The position numbers and the translations under genes were made by a program. This document shows, in pieces, positions 1 to 10,079 of a DNA stretch of 29,942 nt (positions are counted from its first letter, which is position 1; each line of letters begins with the position of its first letter). Origin of the DNA: Chara braunii. Its lineage: Eukaryota; Streptophyta; Charophyceae; Charales; Characeae. Where the stretch lies: the NCBI GenBank assembly GCA_003427395.1, contig BFEA01000550.1:524425-554366 (forward strand), in the 5' to 3' direction. The notes under the pieces are model-generated. The model saw only the letters and a list, made by a program, of their open reading frames with translations, was not told the DNA's origin and did not search any database.

Positions 1-17
1 TCCAGAGTGTGAACAGT

Positions 18-117
18 GAGTTGTGTGGGCGCCCAGTCGCCATAGCCAGTTGAAGAGAACTCATATCTGGTTACGATATCTTGAGTATTGTGTGGGCGCA
101 TGTCGCCAGTTGCTGTT
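18..117. repeat. Imperfect local duplication in the broken end of gag A
   Basis: A motif of about 35 bp containing GTGTGGGCGC followed by GTCGCC and CCAGTTG occurs at about 18-54 and again at about 83-117. The duplication falls exactly where the Gag frame stops making sense, so it probably contributes to the frameshift. Confidence 0.5.
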
Positions 118-1200
118 TCGCTGTTTGCATACATGACAAGTGTGAAGAAGTCGAGTATGATTGCAGAAGAGACGGTTGATGGCTAATGCTGGAGCGTCGT
201 CGATGATGAACCGCTTCTTCCACAGCCGTGTTAACTCTTCCCATGTGATCTTGTCCTTCAGATCTGCAACGTCGACGCCATGGGTGGCTGCCAGGTGGGT
301 TAACCAGATCTGGCATCCGCCCTTTGAGTTCATGAACAGGGCGCCGATGTACGCGTGCTTGGCGACAGGTAGAATCCGAAGTTGTGTCGTGAATGCTTCC
401 CACCAGATTACCGGGTCCTGATGCGTGTAGTCGCCAAACTTCTCCAGTTGGAAGGTTGGCATCTTGTATTGCTTTGGATTGTTGCCATCCGTATTCGTCG
501 ACTGCAGTTGCTGGAACTCGGTCTTCAACGTGTCCAGCTGATTGCTGATGGTGGTCGGCGCAGCGAAGGTGCTGATGTCGCCGAGCATTGCGAGGACGTG
601 GTCTACCCGTTGCTCCAGTTGGTTGTTAGAGGGTGCGCTGCTGGACTCACCAGCATCTGGTCCTGGTACAGCTTGCTCTAGGTCCAGTACACGGGAATTG
701 AGTGCCCGTGTAGCATCCTCGTGGCTCTGCACCATCTAGCGGAGGTTCGCCAACTCCTGGTGCTGTGTCTTCAGATCCTGGTACTGTTGCTGCAGTTCCT
801 GGTTCTGTTTCTCTAGCTCGGACCGTTGATAGTTGCAAGCATACAACAATCGTGTCACGAGTTTGGAGAGGAACTCCTTATGCTGCTCTTCTGGTGTTGG
901 GTCGTCGTCGTTCGGTTCAAAGTGCCAGAACTTGAGTCTCTCCATGTTGTTGGCTTCATGCCGTTGCAGCAGATCCTGGGCTTCCTTGCGGCGAGCCTGG
1001 GCATCTGCGTCTGCTTCGGCCTGTAGCCGCAACTTCTCTGCTGTTGCCGCTGCTTCAGCCTGTACGCGGGCAGCCTCGGCTGCCAGCTGGCATTGTTCCT
1101 CAGCCTCGATGAAAGCAAGCTGAGCCTGGAAGCGCAGTTTGTAGTCGGCAATGGACTCATTGGCAAGTTGGCCTGGCATGCCCCGAGCTGGACCCGTCAT
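61..1200 (-). pseudogene. gag: Gag polyprotein of element A, interrupted by an in-frame TAG
   Basis: Gag is the structural protein that packages retrotransposon RNA in cytoplasmic particles. The likely start is the ATG at 1200-1198 (MTGPARG), just where the upstream tandem repeat ends; the frame itself stays open into that repeat to 1476. Residues about 20-75 are Ala/Glu/Gln-rich and look like a coiled coil (for example AEAARVQAEAAATAEKLRLQ). A second Gln/Leu heptad stretch (KQNQELQQQYQDLKTQHQEL) follows. After the TAG at 738-736 the same frame continues directly with MVQSHED and runs into a retrotransposon Gag core containing FGDYTHQDPVIWWEAF and ITWEELTRLWKKRF. The last about 35 codons (below about 165) no longer look like Gag, so a frameshift is likely there. 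No zinc knuckle is present within the window. I read this as one gag split by a single nonsense mutation, not as two genes. Confidence 0.75.
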
Positions 1201-1202
1201 GC

Positions 1203-1504
1203 TGACGTGGCACTGTGACTGACGTGGCACTGCTGACGTGGCACTGCTTACGTGTCCTGCTGACGTGTCACTGCTGATGTGGCATTGTGACTGATGTGGC
1301 ACTGCTGACGTGGCACTGTCCGACGTGTCACAGTGTCTGATGTGGCACTGCTGACGTGGCACTGTCTGACGTGGCACTGTGTCTGACGTGGCACTGTGTC
1401 TGATGTGGCACTGTGTCTGACATGGCACTGTTGCTGACGTGTCACTGCTGACATGGCACTGTTGCTGACGTGTCACTGACGTGGCACTGTAGCTGACGTG
1501 TCAC
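1203..1504. repeat. Tandem array of about 20 TGACGTGGCACTG-like units
   Basis: About 20 copies of a 12-16 bp unit with consensus TGACGTGGCACTG (variant TGACGTGTCACTG) lie back to back immediately upstream of the gag A start. Spacing varies through short TGT or GCTGC linkers. By my count 14 units keep the ACGT core, four have ATGT and two have ACAT, the changes expected from CpG deamination on either strand. ACGTGGC is the plant ABRE core, and TGACGTGG resembles bZIP sites in general. Read on the minus strand, the array forms an open frame joined to gag that encodes Cys/His/Ser/Gln-rich peptide, so it could also be translated. A regulatory role is inference only. Confidence 0.9.
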
Positions 1505-1723
1505 TGTACCAACTGGGAATGCAAGCACAGGGTGGGTGGGGAGGGAAAACGTAGGTAGGAAACCAACCCAACAATACTTTCCTCCCGGCCCTAATCAACA
1601 GATAAAATAAAATAAAAAATAAAAGAGGACTACTTCCTTTTTTTTTTTTGTTTTTTTTTGTTGTATATCTGTTGATCTGTTATGAGTGAGACATGTCAGA
1701 AGAGTACTATGAGCGAGCTCCAG

Positions 1724-2225
1724 GCTAGGTTCCGCAAAGTTTCGGCTTTCACAGAATGCGATATTGAAAAAAAAAATTGCGAGGTAGAATAGAGATGCGA
1801 TTTTCAGAAAAGACTTAAATCCCGTTTCTGAGAATATGGCAACCTCCGACTATGCCTATCGAAATGTTGGTAGGTTTCGCAAGATTTCGGTTTTCAAAAA
1901 AAAATTTGCGAGACAGAATGGAAATTCGATTTTCAGAAAAGAATAATTCCAGTTTCCGAGAATATGACCACTTCTATCGTTATCCCAATACGCCCAGAGA
2001 ACAAAATACTAACATCAGAAAATTTCAGCTATGTATGCGAAATATCAGAGAAACGAAATGCTACTATCGGGAATTTTCAGACAAAACGAAATGCGATTTA
2101 TCAGAAATTTTCAGATATTTGTTACGTAAAAACGAAATACTAATATCATAAATTTTCAGGTAAAACGAAATGCGAATATCAGAAATTTCAGATAGTTGTT
2201 GCGAGAAAAAAAAATTCAGAGATTT
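1724..2225. repeat. AT-rich leader repeats of element A
   Basis: The leader between the primer-binding site and gag A is AT-rich and internally repetitive. A unit of about 130-145 bp, opening TAGGTTCCGCAAAGTTTCGG, recurs imperfectly at about 1871. From about 2000 to 2225 a shorter unit built on AAACGAAATGCGAATATCAG followed by AAATTTTCAG recurs four or five times with drift. The stretch 1505-1723 contains an A-rich run and a T-run (about 1638-1662) and no coding potential I can support. Confidence 0.7.
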
Positions 2226-2315
2226 GACGAAGTCCTACTTGATTTACTAACGAGTAATCAATAGATCAAGCAAGCTGGCTATTTGATTGAGCGGGTCCTC
2301 TGAATGAGAGGTCCA

Positions 2316-2326
2316 CTCCGATACCA
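2316..2326 (-). other. Primer-binding site of element A (tRNA-iMet-like)
   Basis: On the minus strand the sequence TGGTATCGGAG differs at one position from the first 11 bases of the plant initiator-Met PBS, TGGTATCAGAG. It lies three bases after a CA that could end the LTR and about 1.1 kb before gag, which is the expected place. A closely similar GTATCGGAG occurs at the matching point of element C, which supports both calls. Confidence 0.6.
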
Positions 2327-2329
2327 AAC

Positions 2330-3491
2330 TGTTGCATACTGAAACGGTGGAGACCAGAACAAGAACCGACCTCTCAATACAAAGTATAAGATAGCACAGC
2401 GGAAGACTTAGATACCAATGATCCGAACAATCAATATTATAATGCAGCCCTGAACATACATCATCATCATCGTTACATGGTGTGAATGGGGTCTGGCGCT
2501 TCACACAGGAAGACTGCGCCAGCCCCTACCATACACAGACGAAGAAGAAGGGGGTTAGACGAAGAGGAGGGGAAGATGGGAATGTCGTCAACACCAAGTC
2601 TTCGGCACAGCCCAAATAGTCCCTCGTCGAAATGTCTGAATCCCAAATGTCAAGTCTGGATCCAATGTCGTCAAGTTTAGGTCACAACTCTTTCTCTCTC
2701 TGTCGTAGTCTGAGAAGTCAGGTGGCGAGAGGGTGAGAAGAGATGGTGGACTTAAAAGAGGAAGAAGAAGAACTCTCTCTCTCTCTGTCTGTGTCCAGTA
2801 CTAACCTGTGAAGTTGGTGCCTTGATGCAGGTACCTCGTTGATGGAGCTGGAGCGATGGCGCCACAGGTAAGTACCACTGGCCTCCGCCAGTATCTCTTC
2901 CTACCATTATAGCGCCCAGCGCTGAGACTACAGCTATGGCTATGGGCGCCCAGCGCCGAAGACTACTACTAGCGCTAATTCTACTGCCTAGCGCTGAAGA
3001 CTACTGCAGCGCTCCTCCTGAGTGCTGCGGCCGAATCCTGAAGACTACTCGTGCCTCTGACAACTACCTACGCGTGAAGTGCATGGGACTATCCTATGTA
3101 CTACTCAGGTGTGCCTCCTGACTGCAGGCGAGCAGTCCAGGAGGCTGCTCTTGCCAATGCCGAAGGGAGGCAGGGGCTGCAGCTCCTGCTCGAGCTGGCG
3201 TGGGGAACAGGCTGTTTCTGGCCTGTTCCCGAAACCCTGTTTCCGTGCCTGAGTCTTAGGTAGGTCGAACACAATGAGGGCCTGAAAATGGCCCTCCGTT
3301 TCAGGCTGAAAAGCCTCTGGGCCTGAAAGGCCCAGAAATAGGCTGAAACGGAATAGGGCCTGCAGGGGCCCTCGTATTTCAGCTTTCAGGCTGAAACGAC
3401 CGGGGCCTGTAAGCCCTAAGTTTTAGGCTTTTAGGCTGAAAGTGCGGGACGGGCCCTGCAGGGCCCGTGTGGCTACGCAGTATGCCACACA
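2330..3491 (-). repeat. Probable 5' LTR of element A
   Basis: The low-coordinate end is set by the adjacent PBS, where the minus strand reads CAACA and then GTT before the PBS. On the minus strand a TATA-like GCGCTATAATGG lies at about 2912-2901, with GC-rich palindromic U3-like sequence upstream of it, as in the other LTRs here. The high-coordinate end is only a guess at TGTGTGGCATACTGCG, starting at about 3491. The plus-strand short ORFs in this stretch look like chance. No second copy is in the window to prove the boundaries. Confidence 0.35.
3276..3468. repeat. Cluster of four GGCC-armed palindromes
   Basis: Four inverted repeats lie within 200 bp. They are GAGGGCC/GGCCCTC at 3276-3296, CTGGGCC/GGCCCAG with a TGAAA loop at 3317-3335, AGGGCC/GGCCCT at 3355-3372, and a perfect 20-bp palindrome with half-site ACGGGCCCTG at 3449-3468. 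Between them GGCTGAAA and its complement TTTCAGCC recur. They fall in the presumed U3 of LTR A. Confidence 0.85.
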
Positions 3492-3999
3492 GAGAGGGAA
3501 GAGCGAGGGAGAGAACCAGGCTCTGTTGAGGGAGAGAGTAGGAGAGTAGTATAGGCGGGCACGTAGCGCTGCTACATTGTGGTTGTATTGATGAGTGGAG
3601 GCAAGAAGTTCGGCTTTCTTTGTGAAGAAACTTCAGTGTCAGTTCTCTTGGCTTTGTAATTCTGCTTTGGACTTGGCGTGTATATGCTTGTGCTGCTTTC
3701 AGTCTTTTGCTGCTTGGAAAATTTATGTTCCCATTGATTGCGAAATGAGCCAAGTACTTGTCAAGTTTAACTTCGCATGCATCAACGAACATTCATATGA
3801 GAGTTCACAGGCGAGAATCCAAATCGAGATATAATCAACACTTGAAGATGCCGTCTCCAATATTATTATCCATATACAAGAATGTTTGTCTCCAGCTGCT
3901 CTGCTGCGCACACACACACAACAGGTCTCAACCAGATAGCGGCTACGGCTTCTCCCTTCTCTCTCTCTCTTTTACTTGACTCGCTCTGCCTCACTCTCT
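3492..3999. other. Unassigned non-coding stretch
   Basis: No coding similarity is visible on either strand. The stretch becomes CT-rich towards the right, and CT runs continue to about 4026. It probably contains the U5 end of the element B 3' LTR and flanking DNA, but I see no boundary. Confidence 0.5.
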
Positions 4000-4606
4000 C
4001 TCTCCCGTCTCTCTCTCTCTCTCTCTACCCGGGATCGTTACTCTGGATACACCCACTCAGGTTGCTCACACCTCGGCGGTTATGGCCGCCTTCCTCCTGC
4101 TCTACGTCTAGCCTAGCTATGGAGTATCTCTCAAGCGCTCTCTTCTTCTTCAGGCGCACAGTGCCGAAGTTGCCTTGACGCAGAAGCAGCTGCAGCGCTT
4201 CCGCATCTCGCAACTGAACAAGTGATGAGCCGCTGCACTGTAGCAGCTAAATATAGGAGTTGGCTTGGCTTGGCTTGGCTTGGCTTGGCCTGCTTCAGAC
4301 CGGTACCAGTCTGTCGCGGCCTGTCTGCTGCAAATATTTTGTCGGTTCAGTAGCTTCCGGACTTTCCTGGGACGTGCTGCAAAATTGGACTTGGGACTGT
4401 CGGACTGGACTGGAGGCTTCTGGACTTTTCTTGTCGGGTACCGGATGGAGTCCTACCGACCTACGACGCTTCAGTACCGACACCTACCGACCTACGACGC
4501 TTTGGCCTGTAGACCCTACAGCCTACCCTATGGGACGGTCCTGGGACTTGGGACTTGTCAGGACCCTGGGACCAGGACTGGGTGTCTGCAGCGTGAATCC
4601 TCTCAC
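4000..4606 (-). repeat. Probable 3' LTR (U3 and TATA) of element B
   Basis: On the minus strand GGCGGGAG (4614-4607), a short polypurine tract, is followed by TGAGAGGATTCACGCTGCAG, a plausible LTR start directly downstream of the pol end. About 350 bp later a TATA-like CTATATTTAG (4256-4247) marks the likely promoter. The U3 contains a pentanucleotide run (TTGGC x6, plus strand 4260-4289) and a 20-bp direct repeat at 4452-4471 and 4483-4502. The U5 end is not resolved. Confidence 0.4.
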
Positions 4607-4649
4607 TCCCGCCAGCCTAATTTCGAGGTCCTCCAAGAACATCTCAATT

Positions 4650-5920
4650 TTATCTATCGTACACATTCATTCCTCTCCGGGCCCTCTCATAGAAAGAGAC
4701 AATGTGAGGGGCCGTCTGTATTAGTTCTTCCCTGGGGAACCAGTGGTCTTCGCTGGGCTCCAGGTAGGCAAACCTGACCTTATATTGGCGCTGTGGCCTT
4801 CCTCTGCGACCTGCGCAGAAAGTATCTTCAGGCACTCTTCAGTCTACATCATAACCTCCGTCCAAAACTTGTGGAATCATGGAACTTCGGGAGGGAAACT
4901 GGTCGTTTGTAATACAGGGAAGCAACTTAGATGCGTGGAATACCGGGTACGTGTGCAGGTGGGGTGGAATCTCGATCGTGTAGGACGGACCATCTGCCTC
5001 TCCTTTGACATCTAAGACTTGCCGTGATCCCCTATATGCGGGTAACAGTTTCTGCGAGATCCCTTCTTCAGGAACAAACTCCTTAGACTTAACCCATACC
5101 AAGTCACCTACTGCAAACTGCGATGGTCGTCGATGTTTGTTAGCTTGGTCGGCCATCTGGTAATGTTCCTTTTGACCTGATCTAGATCCTTCTTGTATTG
5201 AATTGCAAACTCCGTTGTACCGGGCGACAGTCTTTGAATCTGATCTGGATTCAAGCAGTCAATCGGACGTCGGGGTTGCCAACCTCTGTGCAGTTCGTTA
5301 GGGGTGCGGGCAGTGGACAAGTGCACCGAGTTGTTATACGCAGACTGCACTTTGGGAAGATGTTCGTCCCAATCGATCTGGTCGGGCCTAATGTACATGC
5401 GTAGCACTTGCTGGAGCAGTTTGTTCATCTGCTCGGTCTGGTCATTGGTCTTCAGGTGTCGACCGGAAGACCTGGTCAGCTTTGATCCATAGACTTTCAT
5501 CAACTGTTGCTAGTGCTTGCCCGCGAATCTGCTATCTCTATCACAAACAATGGTTAACGGGTGTTTGTAATCTTTAACCCAGTGATTGAAGAATTCTCTA
5601 ACCACTGAATCTGTCTTAGCCTCAGCGGGCAGCAGAATAAAAACGGCAAATTTACTAAATCTATCTACAGCAACCATCACTTGACTCTTCCCGTTTTTGC
5701 GCTTAACCTTCATGTCCATGAAGTCGATCAACACAGATTCATCGGGACCGGACGGGACTGGTAACAGCCTCAATAGGCCAAGTGGGGGCTGTGTGGTACT
5801 TTTGTTTGGTTGACACACTTGACAACCCTAGATAAAGGCAATGCAGCCGTGCTTCATACCGACCCAGGTGTAGGACCGGAGGAGATTAGCATAGGTTTTC
5901 CTCAAACCGAAATGGCCCTT
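4650..5920 (-). pseudogene. pol: Integrase with chromodomain-like tail, element B
   Basis: Integrase inserts the cDNA into host chromatin. The segment opens with the zinc-finger region (ECHNTKGHFG, then GCQVCQ), broken by a TAG at 5830-5828 just before the paired cysteines. The catalytic core follows: first Asp in VLIDFMDM, second Asp in IVCDRDSRF, and the Glu in KTNDQTEQMN, so all three acidic residues survive. A TAG at 5512-5510 sits where a Trp is expected. A frameshift near 5110-5156 leads to the C-terminal domain (VGDLVWVKSKEFVPEEGISQ, then HTYPVFHASKLLPC). An in-frame TGA at 4841-4839 precedes a chromodomain-like end (YKVRFAYLEPSEDHWFPREE, then LIQTAPHIVSFYER). That end keeps the W..REEL part of a chromodomain but is divergent. 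Confidence 0.85.
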
Positions 5921-6512
5921 AGTGTTGTGGCACTCTCCCAGGATCAGACTTTTGACTGTCTCGCTGTTCGGGATGCACAGTCTGGAGTCCGTTGGTTTCT
6001 CTGTAGTCCGGGACTTCGTGCGGCACAGTCTGCACCCTTTTGGTTAGCTCGCTGTAAACGGGATCGTCAGTGTACGCAGCCTTGATCTGAGGCTGTAGCT
6101 CATTGCCTGCATCTAAGTAAGTGACGATGGCACCGAAGAAGCCTGCACGTCTACTCAACGCGTCTGCGACAACGATGTATTTTCCCTTGACTGGTTTCAG
6201 CTCAAAGTCAAACTGGTCTATCTCGCCAGCCCATCTAGTCAACTCAGGGGTCATCCGGGCTTGGGTTTTCAACCAGCGTAGGGTCTCGGGGTCAGAGTAG
6301 ACTTTAAAGTGCCTTCCTAGGAGATAGTGTCGCCAGTGGTTCAGTGCCTCCCTCAAGGCGAATAGCTCACTCTCATACGTCGACGCAGCGACCTTCTCAC
6401 TAGGCAACCTACAAGACATGAACTCGACGGGCCGGTACCCCTCTCCATAGTCTTTGTCCCAATTCCAAACTGTTTCCTTCCTCAGCAGTTTGCGCAGTGG
6501 TGCAGCTATCAT
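5919..6512 (-). pseudogene. pol: RNase H domain of element B, core deleted
   Basis: RNase H removes the RNA strand during cDNA synthesis. Visible parts are the RT-RNase H connection (MIAAPLRKLLRKETVWNWDK), then GYRPVEFMSCRL, the Glu-bearing STYESELFALREALNHWRHY, KVYSDPETLRWL, and the terminal ADALSRR. Between the NWDK and GYRPVEF blocks about 40-50 residues normally present are missing, including the stretch that carries the first catalytic Asp (TDAS in relatives), so the domain is inactive. The linker to integrase follows, and the frame is lost at a stop near 5919; the zinc-finger region continues in another frame. Confidence 0.85.
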
Positions 6513-7626
6513 GGTGAAATTGCGTACGGATTTTCACCAATAATTGGCTAGGCCTAAGAACGACCGCTCAGTGTGTGCGGTGTGGGCCAATCCCTGATTG
6601 CTGATATCTTCGCATCCTCCGGTCTGACTCCATCTCAATCTAGCACATGACCCAAGTACAATACTTGACGCTTTGCCCATTCACACTTCTTCAGGTTCAG
6701 CTTGAACTTCGCAATGCGTTGTTTCTCTAAAAGTAAGTGCAGATGCTGCTGGTGTTCCTCTAGTCTAGAGTCTTACTAAAAATCAAAATATCATCTAGAT
6801 AGACGACTACAAACTTGTCTAACCACTCACGAAGGAGATCATTGTTGCATCTCTGGAAGGTAGCAGGGGCCACAAATTCCTAGTGGCTGTAGCGAGTCCT
6901 GAAGGCCATCTTGTGCTGGTCTTTGTGTTGTACCTCTATCTAATGGTAGCCCGACTTCAAGTCAATCTTGGAAAAATACTTGCATCCCTGCACCCTATCC
7001 AACAGATCATCTACCCTAGGCAAGGGTTACTTGCATCCCTGCACCCTATCCAACAGATCATCTATCCTAGGCAAGGGTTCGACGTTCTTCACCGTGATCG
7101 CGTTCAAACCCTTGTAGTCAATGCACATTCGCAGTTCGCCTCCCTTCTTAGGCACAAATAGGACTGGTGCGCCATATGGCGATGAACTGGGCTTAATCCA
7201 CCGTTTCTCTATTGGTCCATCAAGTTGTCTGCACAACTCATCGAGTTCTTTGGGAGACATTCGGTAGACTGGCCTCTTGGGAGTTTTGCAATTGGGCTCT
7301 ATCTCTATCCGGTGATTGGTTTCCCTTTCCTTTACTCCTGTCGGGGTCTCTCCCACGTCAGCGATCTCTTTCAACAACTTTTTAATTGCAGGTGGTGTTG
7401 GCTCCTCCTCCTCCTTTTTTTCACTCACCGGTCTAAAATATGCTACGAAGACTTGGTCAACCAAATCGGCTTTGACCATGTGCCTGGCGTACGCAGGAGC
7501 ACTCATACAACAAAGAGACAGACTGGATTCTACTTCGGATTCATGAAACACTCGCATTTTCTTTTTGCCACCATTTGGGTTGGGCATCCAACGCTCGTGC
7601 TCGCCCATCTTCACATCAGCCCGCAC
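6513..7626 (-). pseudogene. pol: Reverse transcriptase of element B, multiply broken
   Basis: RT copies the element RNA into DNA. The 5' half is one open frame containing [38 protein letters not shown] and [13 protein letters not shown], the standard Ty3-type fingers and palm. It ends at a stop made by a 51-bp tandem duplication. Downstream, in the same frame, are FSKIDLKSGYH with a TAG at 6942-6940 where YHQ is usual, a second TAG before [11 protein letters not shown] (the MPFGLTN-type segment is missing there), and the catalytic box [10 protein letters not shown] at about 6801-6772. The thumb continues in shifted frames ([20 protein letters not shown], then AKRQVLYLGHVLD). All of this is typical of a long-dead copy. 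Confidence 0.85.
6978..7079. repeat. 51-bp tandem duplication inside RT B
   Basis: Two adjacent 51-bp copies (6978-7028 and 7029-7079) differ at one base. Each encodes [16 protein letters not shown] or the Ile-to-Val variant. The length is 17 codons, so the frame is kept, but the junction itself creates a TAA. Confidence 0.95.
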
Positions 7627-8065
7627 ATCCTCTCCCCAATATGTCCCTAGGATGAAGTCGAAAAAGGTTGTCCTCCACTAAGAGAGTCAAGAAGCGCAAA
7701 ACTTTCTCTACCTTCTTCCCCCCTTCCAACCCGAAGTATGCCTTTACCCCTTCGACGTACTTTTCGACTCTCATTTTGCGATTATCTGCCCGCCTGCTCA
7801 CGACTAGCTCGTTCAAATTTCATAACTTTCATGCCGAGGTGCATCTTCTGCGATCCCCTTCCGCTAATGTAGCTAGGTGTAGACCCACTATCAACGAACG
7901 CGCCTACTCGCTCTCTACTAATTTCTACATCTGCTAAAATTAGTTGCCCTTTATGCTCCTCCTTCATTTCGGCCCAAGCTTGGAGACGAGTGATCAACTC
8001 ATCACCAATGCTTGCGAGGGAACCACTCGGAGAGACCCTAGCACAAACGGTCTCTGGACAGCTAA
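7616..8065 (-). pseudogene. pol: Aspartic protease region of element B
   Basis: The protease cleaves the Gag-Pol polyprotein. The active-site block is GAFVDSGSTPSYIS, in the family's usual context of a beta strand (LILADVEI) before it. Upstream the frame is open through VSPSGSLASIGDELITRLQA. A frameshift after MKVMKFERAS moves the rest into another frame (RRADNRKMRVEKYVEGVKAY, then [16 protein letters not shown]). The late strand reads as [12 protein letters not shown] only after a further shift near 7665, after which RT starts. A Ser in place of the Thr of DTG is common in this family, so the site itself is not damaged. Confidence 0.75.
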
Positions 8066-8112
8066 CTGGTTGGGGGCCTACATTAGTCTTTACTAGCCTA
8101 CATTAGTCTAAA

Positions 8113-9394
8113 TTAGCACCGCGCTTCTGTCTGTCTGTCTGTCTGTGTCAGAAGGCCCAGCGGGAGCGATCGCGACTCTTGGCGGCACCCTTTTCGGTAG
8201 TGGTAGTTAGGGCAAATGCAGACAATGTGGTTGGGATCACCACATTTCAGACATTTGTCGACCTTAAGCCTTTGCTCCCACAACGTTTTCTCTATGGTCA
8301 TCTCTTTTCGTGGCTCTCCGTCCGCAATCCCTGGATGTGCTGGCCATGGTCTGCGCCCTTTACCTCTTCCACCTGTGGAGGAGGAACCGCGTCCATCTTG
8401 CGGGGAACCATAACCCCTACCTCCCGCATAATAGCTAGCTACCTTTGCTACTACTCCCCTGGGTGCCACGTCCTCTTCCTCCACCTCTTCCTCGGCCTCC
8501 TCTTCCTCCTTGTCGTTGTCCCCTGTGGGCTGCAACAACTGAATAGTCCCCTCCTTCGGCTACTTGGTTGTTGTTAGGCTCTTCTTGTCCGTAATCTATG
8601 TTTTCGTAGGGTAGTGCCTCGACTCACCCTCCCTCGAATGTGACTAGAAGATTGTCCTTCCCTTCTATACTGCCTGCGATAGTTTTATTTTTCCATCGCC
8701 CTCCTTTCTGCTGGTCTTTCCAGTAATGACAGTAGTTGGCCTCCATCAGGAAGCCGACCTGATCTACGACAATCTTACTGAAGTTTTGGTAAGTCATGTC
8801 GTCCTCCTTTGTATGGGGGTACAGAGTGGTCCTCAGGGGATCAGGCATCGCTCTCACGAACTTGTTCAAAATCTGAGTGGAGGTTAGACCGTGATCGCGA
8901 CATTGGAACAGCTCATGCATGGTGGCTTTCAACGTAGTGACATTTCTATCACTAATGTTAAGGATCAGGTGCTCAGTGTGTCGGGCCAGGTTCTTGTCTT
9001 CGAACCTCTCCTTCAGGGCCTTCAAGAAATCTTCTATTCGAGTGCACTAAGAGTATTCCACCATGGAGGTACAACTTGCCTCCTTCATCAGGGAGATGGC
9101 GATATTGGCGGCATCCCCACCAAGGCACGAGCTCGCCATCAAGACACGGTCCCAATACGGAATCAATTGTGCGTACAGATATGTGCTCATATGCGCCTCC
9201 CACTGGTAAAAGTTCTCCTCCTCCTTGCTGTTGTACGTCCAGGGAAGCTTCACCTTCACCTTCTCTCTCCTTTCTCCCCCTTCTGGCTTGATTAGTATCT
9301 GCCTTTTTGTCCCCCTCCTTCTTCGGACCTTCGTCGCCGTCGTCTCCACCATCTCCGCCTCCACCACCACCACCCTACCTAACTGCAGCAACAA
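8113..9394 (-). pseudogene. gag: Gag capsid and nucleocapsid of element B
   Basis: The capsid part begins around VKLPWTYNSKEEENFYQWEA and includes DRVLMASSCLGGDAANIAIS. After a TAG at 9049-9047, in the same frame, come RIEDFLKALKERFEDKNLAR and ILNKFVRAMPDPLRTTLYPH. The frame is lost near 8624 and resumes from about 8538 with an acidic linker (KEEEEAEEEVEEED), a Gly/Arg-rich stretch and one CCHC zinc knuckle, CLKCGDPNHIVCIC, which fits C-x2-C-x4-H-x4-C exactly. The knuckle would bind the element's RNA. A run of TCTG repeats at 8126-8148 ends the readable part. A short stretch of non-coding or frame-lost DNA (8066-8112) separates it from the protease. Confidence 0.8.
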
Positions 9395-9502
9395 TATCTA
9401 TTAACTTTAAGGTGAAGATGCCTTCCAGTTGTTGTGTGTAACCCCCAACACGCACATCTATTCGGTGGGCAGCGACACTTAGTTGTTCCAAGTGCCTTTG
9501 AA

Positions 9503-10048
9503 CTAGTGATTGTGTTGCTCGCGTCGGGCAACAAACTTGTTTATGGCGGCGAGTTCCTGATTAGTATGTAGCAGGGCGTTGATCATGAGGGCACGGTCGT
9601 CTTTCCACTCACTCTCACGACTTTTCTGTTCCTTTTGGCGTTCAATATCTTCCGCCTCAGCTTTGAGTCTCCTCTTCTCATCCAGCTCCGCCCTTTTCTT
9701 TATCATGAGTCGTTGATTCAATTCATGTTCCCTTTCCTGCATCAGCAGTTCTCTCTCAGTGTCGTCCTCTGCCGCCTCCAACTTTGCTGTGAGTTCAGCC
9801 CTCTCCGTCTCTGACTCTTCCGCCCACTCATCCTTCCTGAACTCGAACTTCTCCATCCATGTATGGGTGTCAACTGAGTAGAAATGCAATTGACTGGACT
9901 ATCCCTTTCGGTACGCATACCTCCATCAACCCTGTGCCTGGGGTGTTCCATCCTCTCTTCTTCTCCTTCTTCTCCTTCTTCTCCTCCAACTCCTCCTCCT
10001 CCTCCTCCTCCCCCTCCTCGTCCTCTTCCTCGTCCTCGTCCTCTTCTT

Positions 10049-10079
<31 letters not shown>

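Larger units (their letters stand above)
1..3491 (-). mobile_element. Element A: 5' part of a Ty3/gypsy-type LTR retrotransposon
   Basis: Read on the minus strand, the order is probable 5' LTR, primer-binding site, leader and gag, which is the normal 5' order of an LTR retrotransposon. Protease and pol would lie to the left, outside the window. The gag is recognisable and the primer-binding-like site is at the right distance from it. The right (5') end is placed at a TG that opens a GC-rich U3-like stretch. It cannot be confirmed because the partner LTR is not in the window. The element is old or inactive, since its gag has an in-frame stop and a broken C-terminal part. Confidence 0.65.

Noticed and set aside
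1201-1476. Cys/His-rich peptide upstream of gag A as a zinc-binding domain
   Set aside because: The pattern comes from the ACGTG repeat, with irregular spacing and no domain-like order; I place the gag start at 1200.
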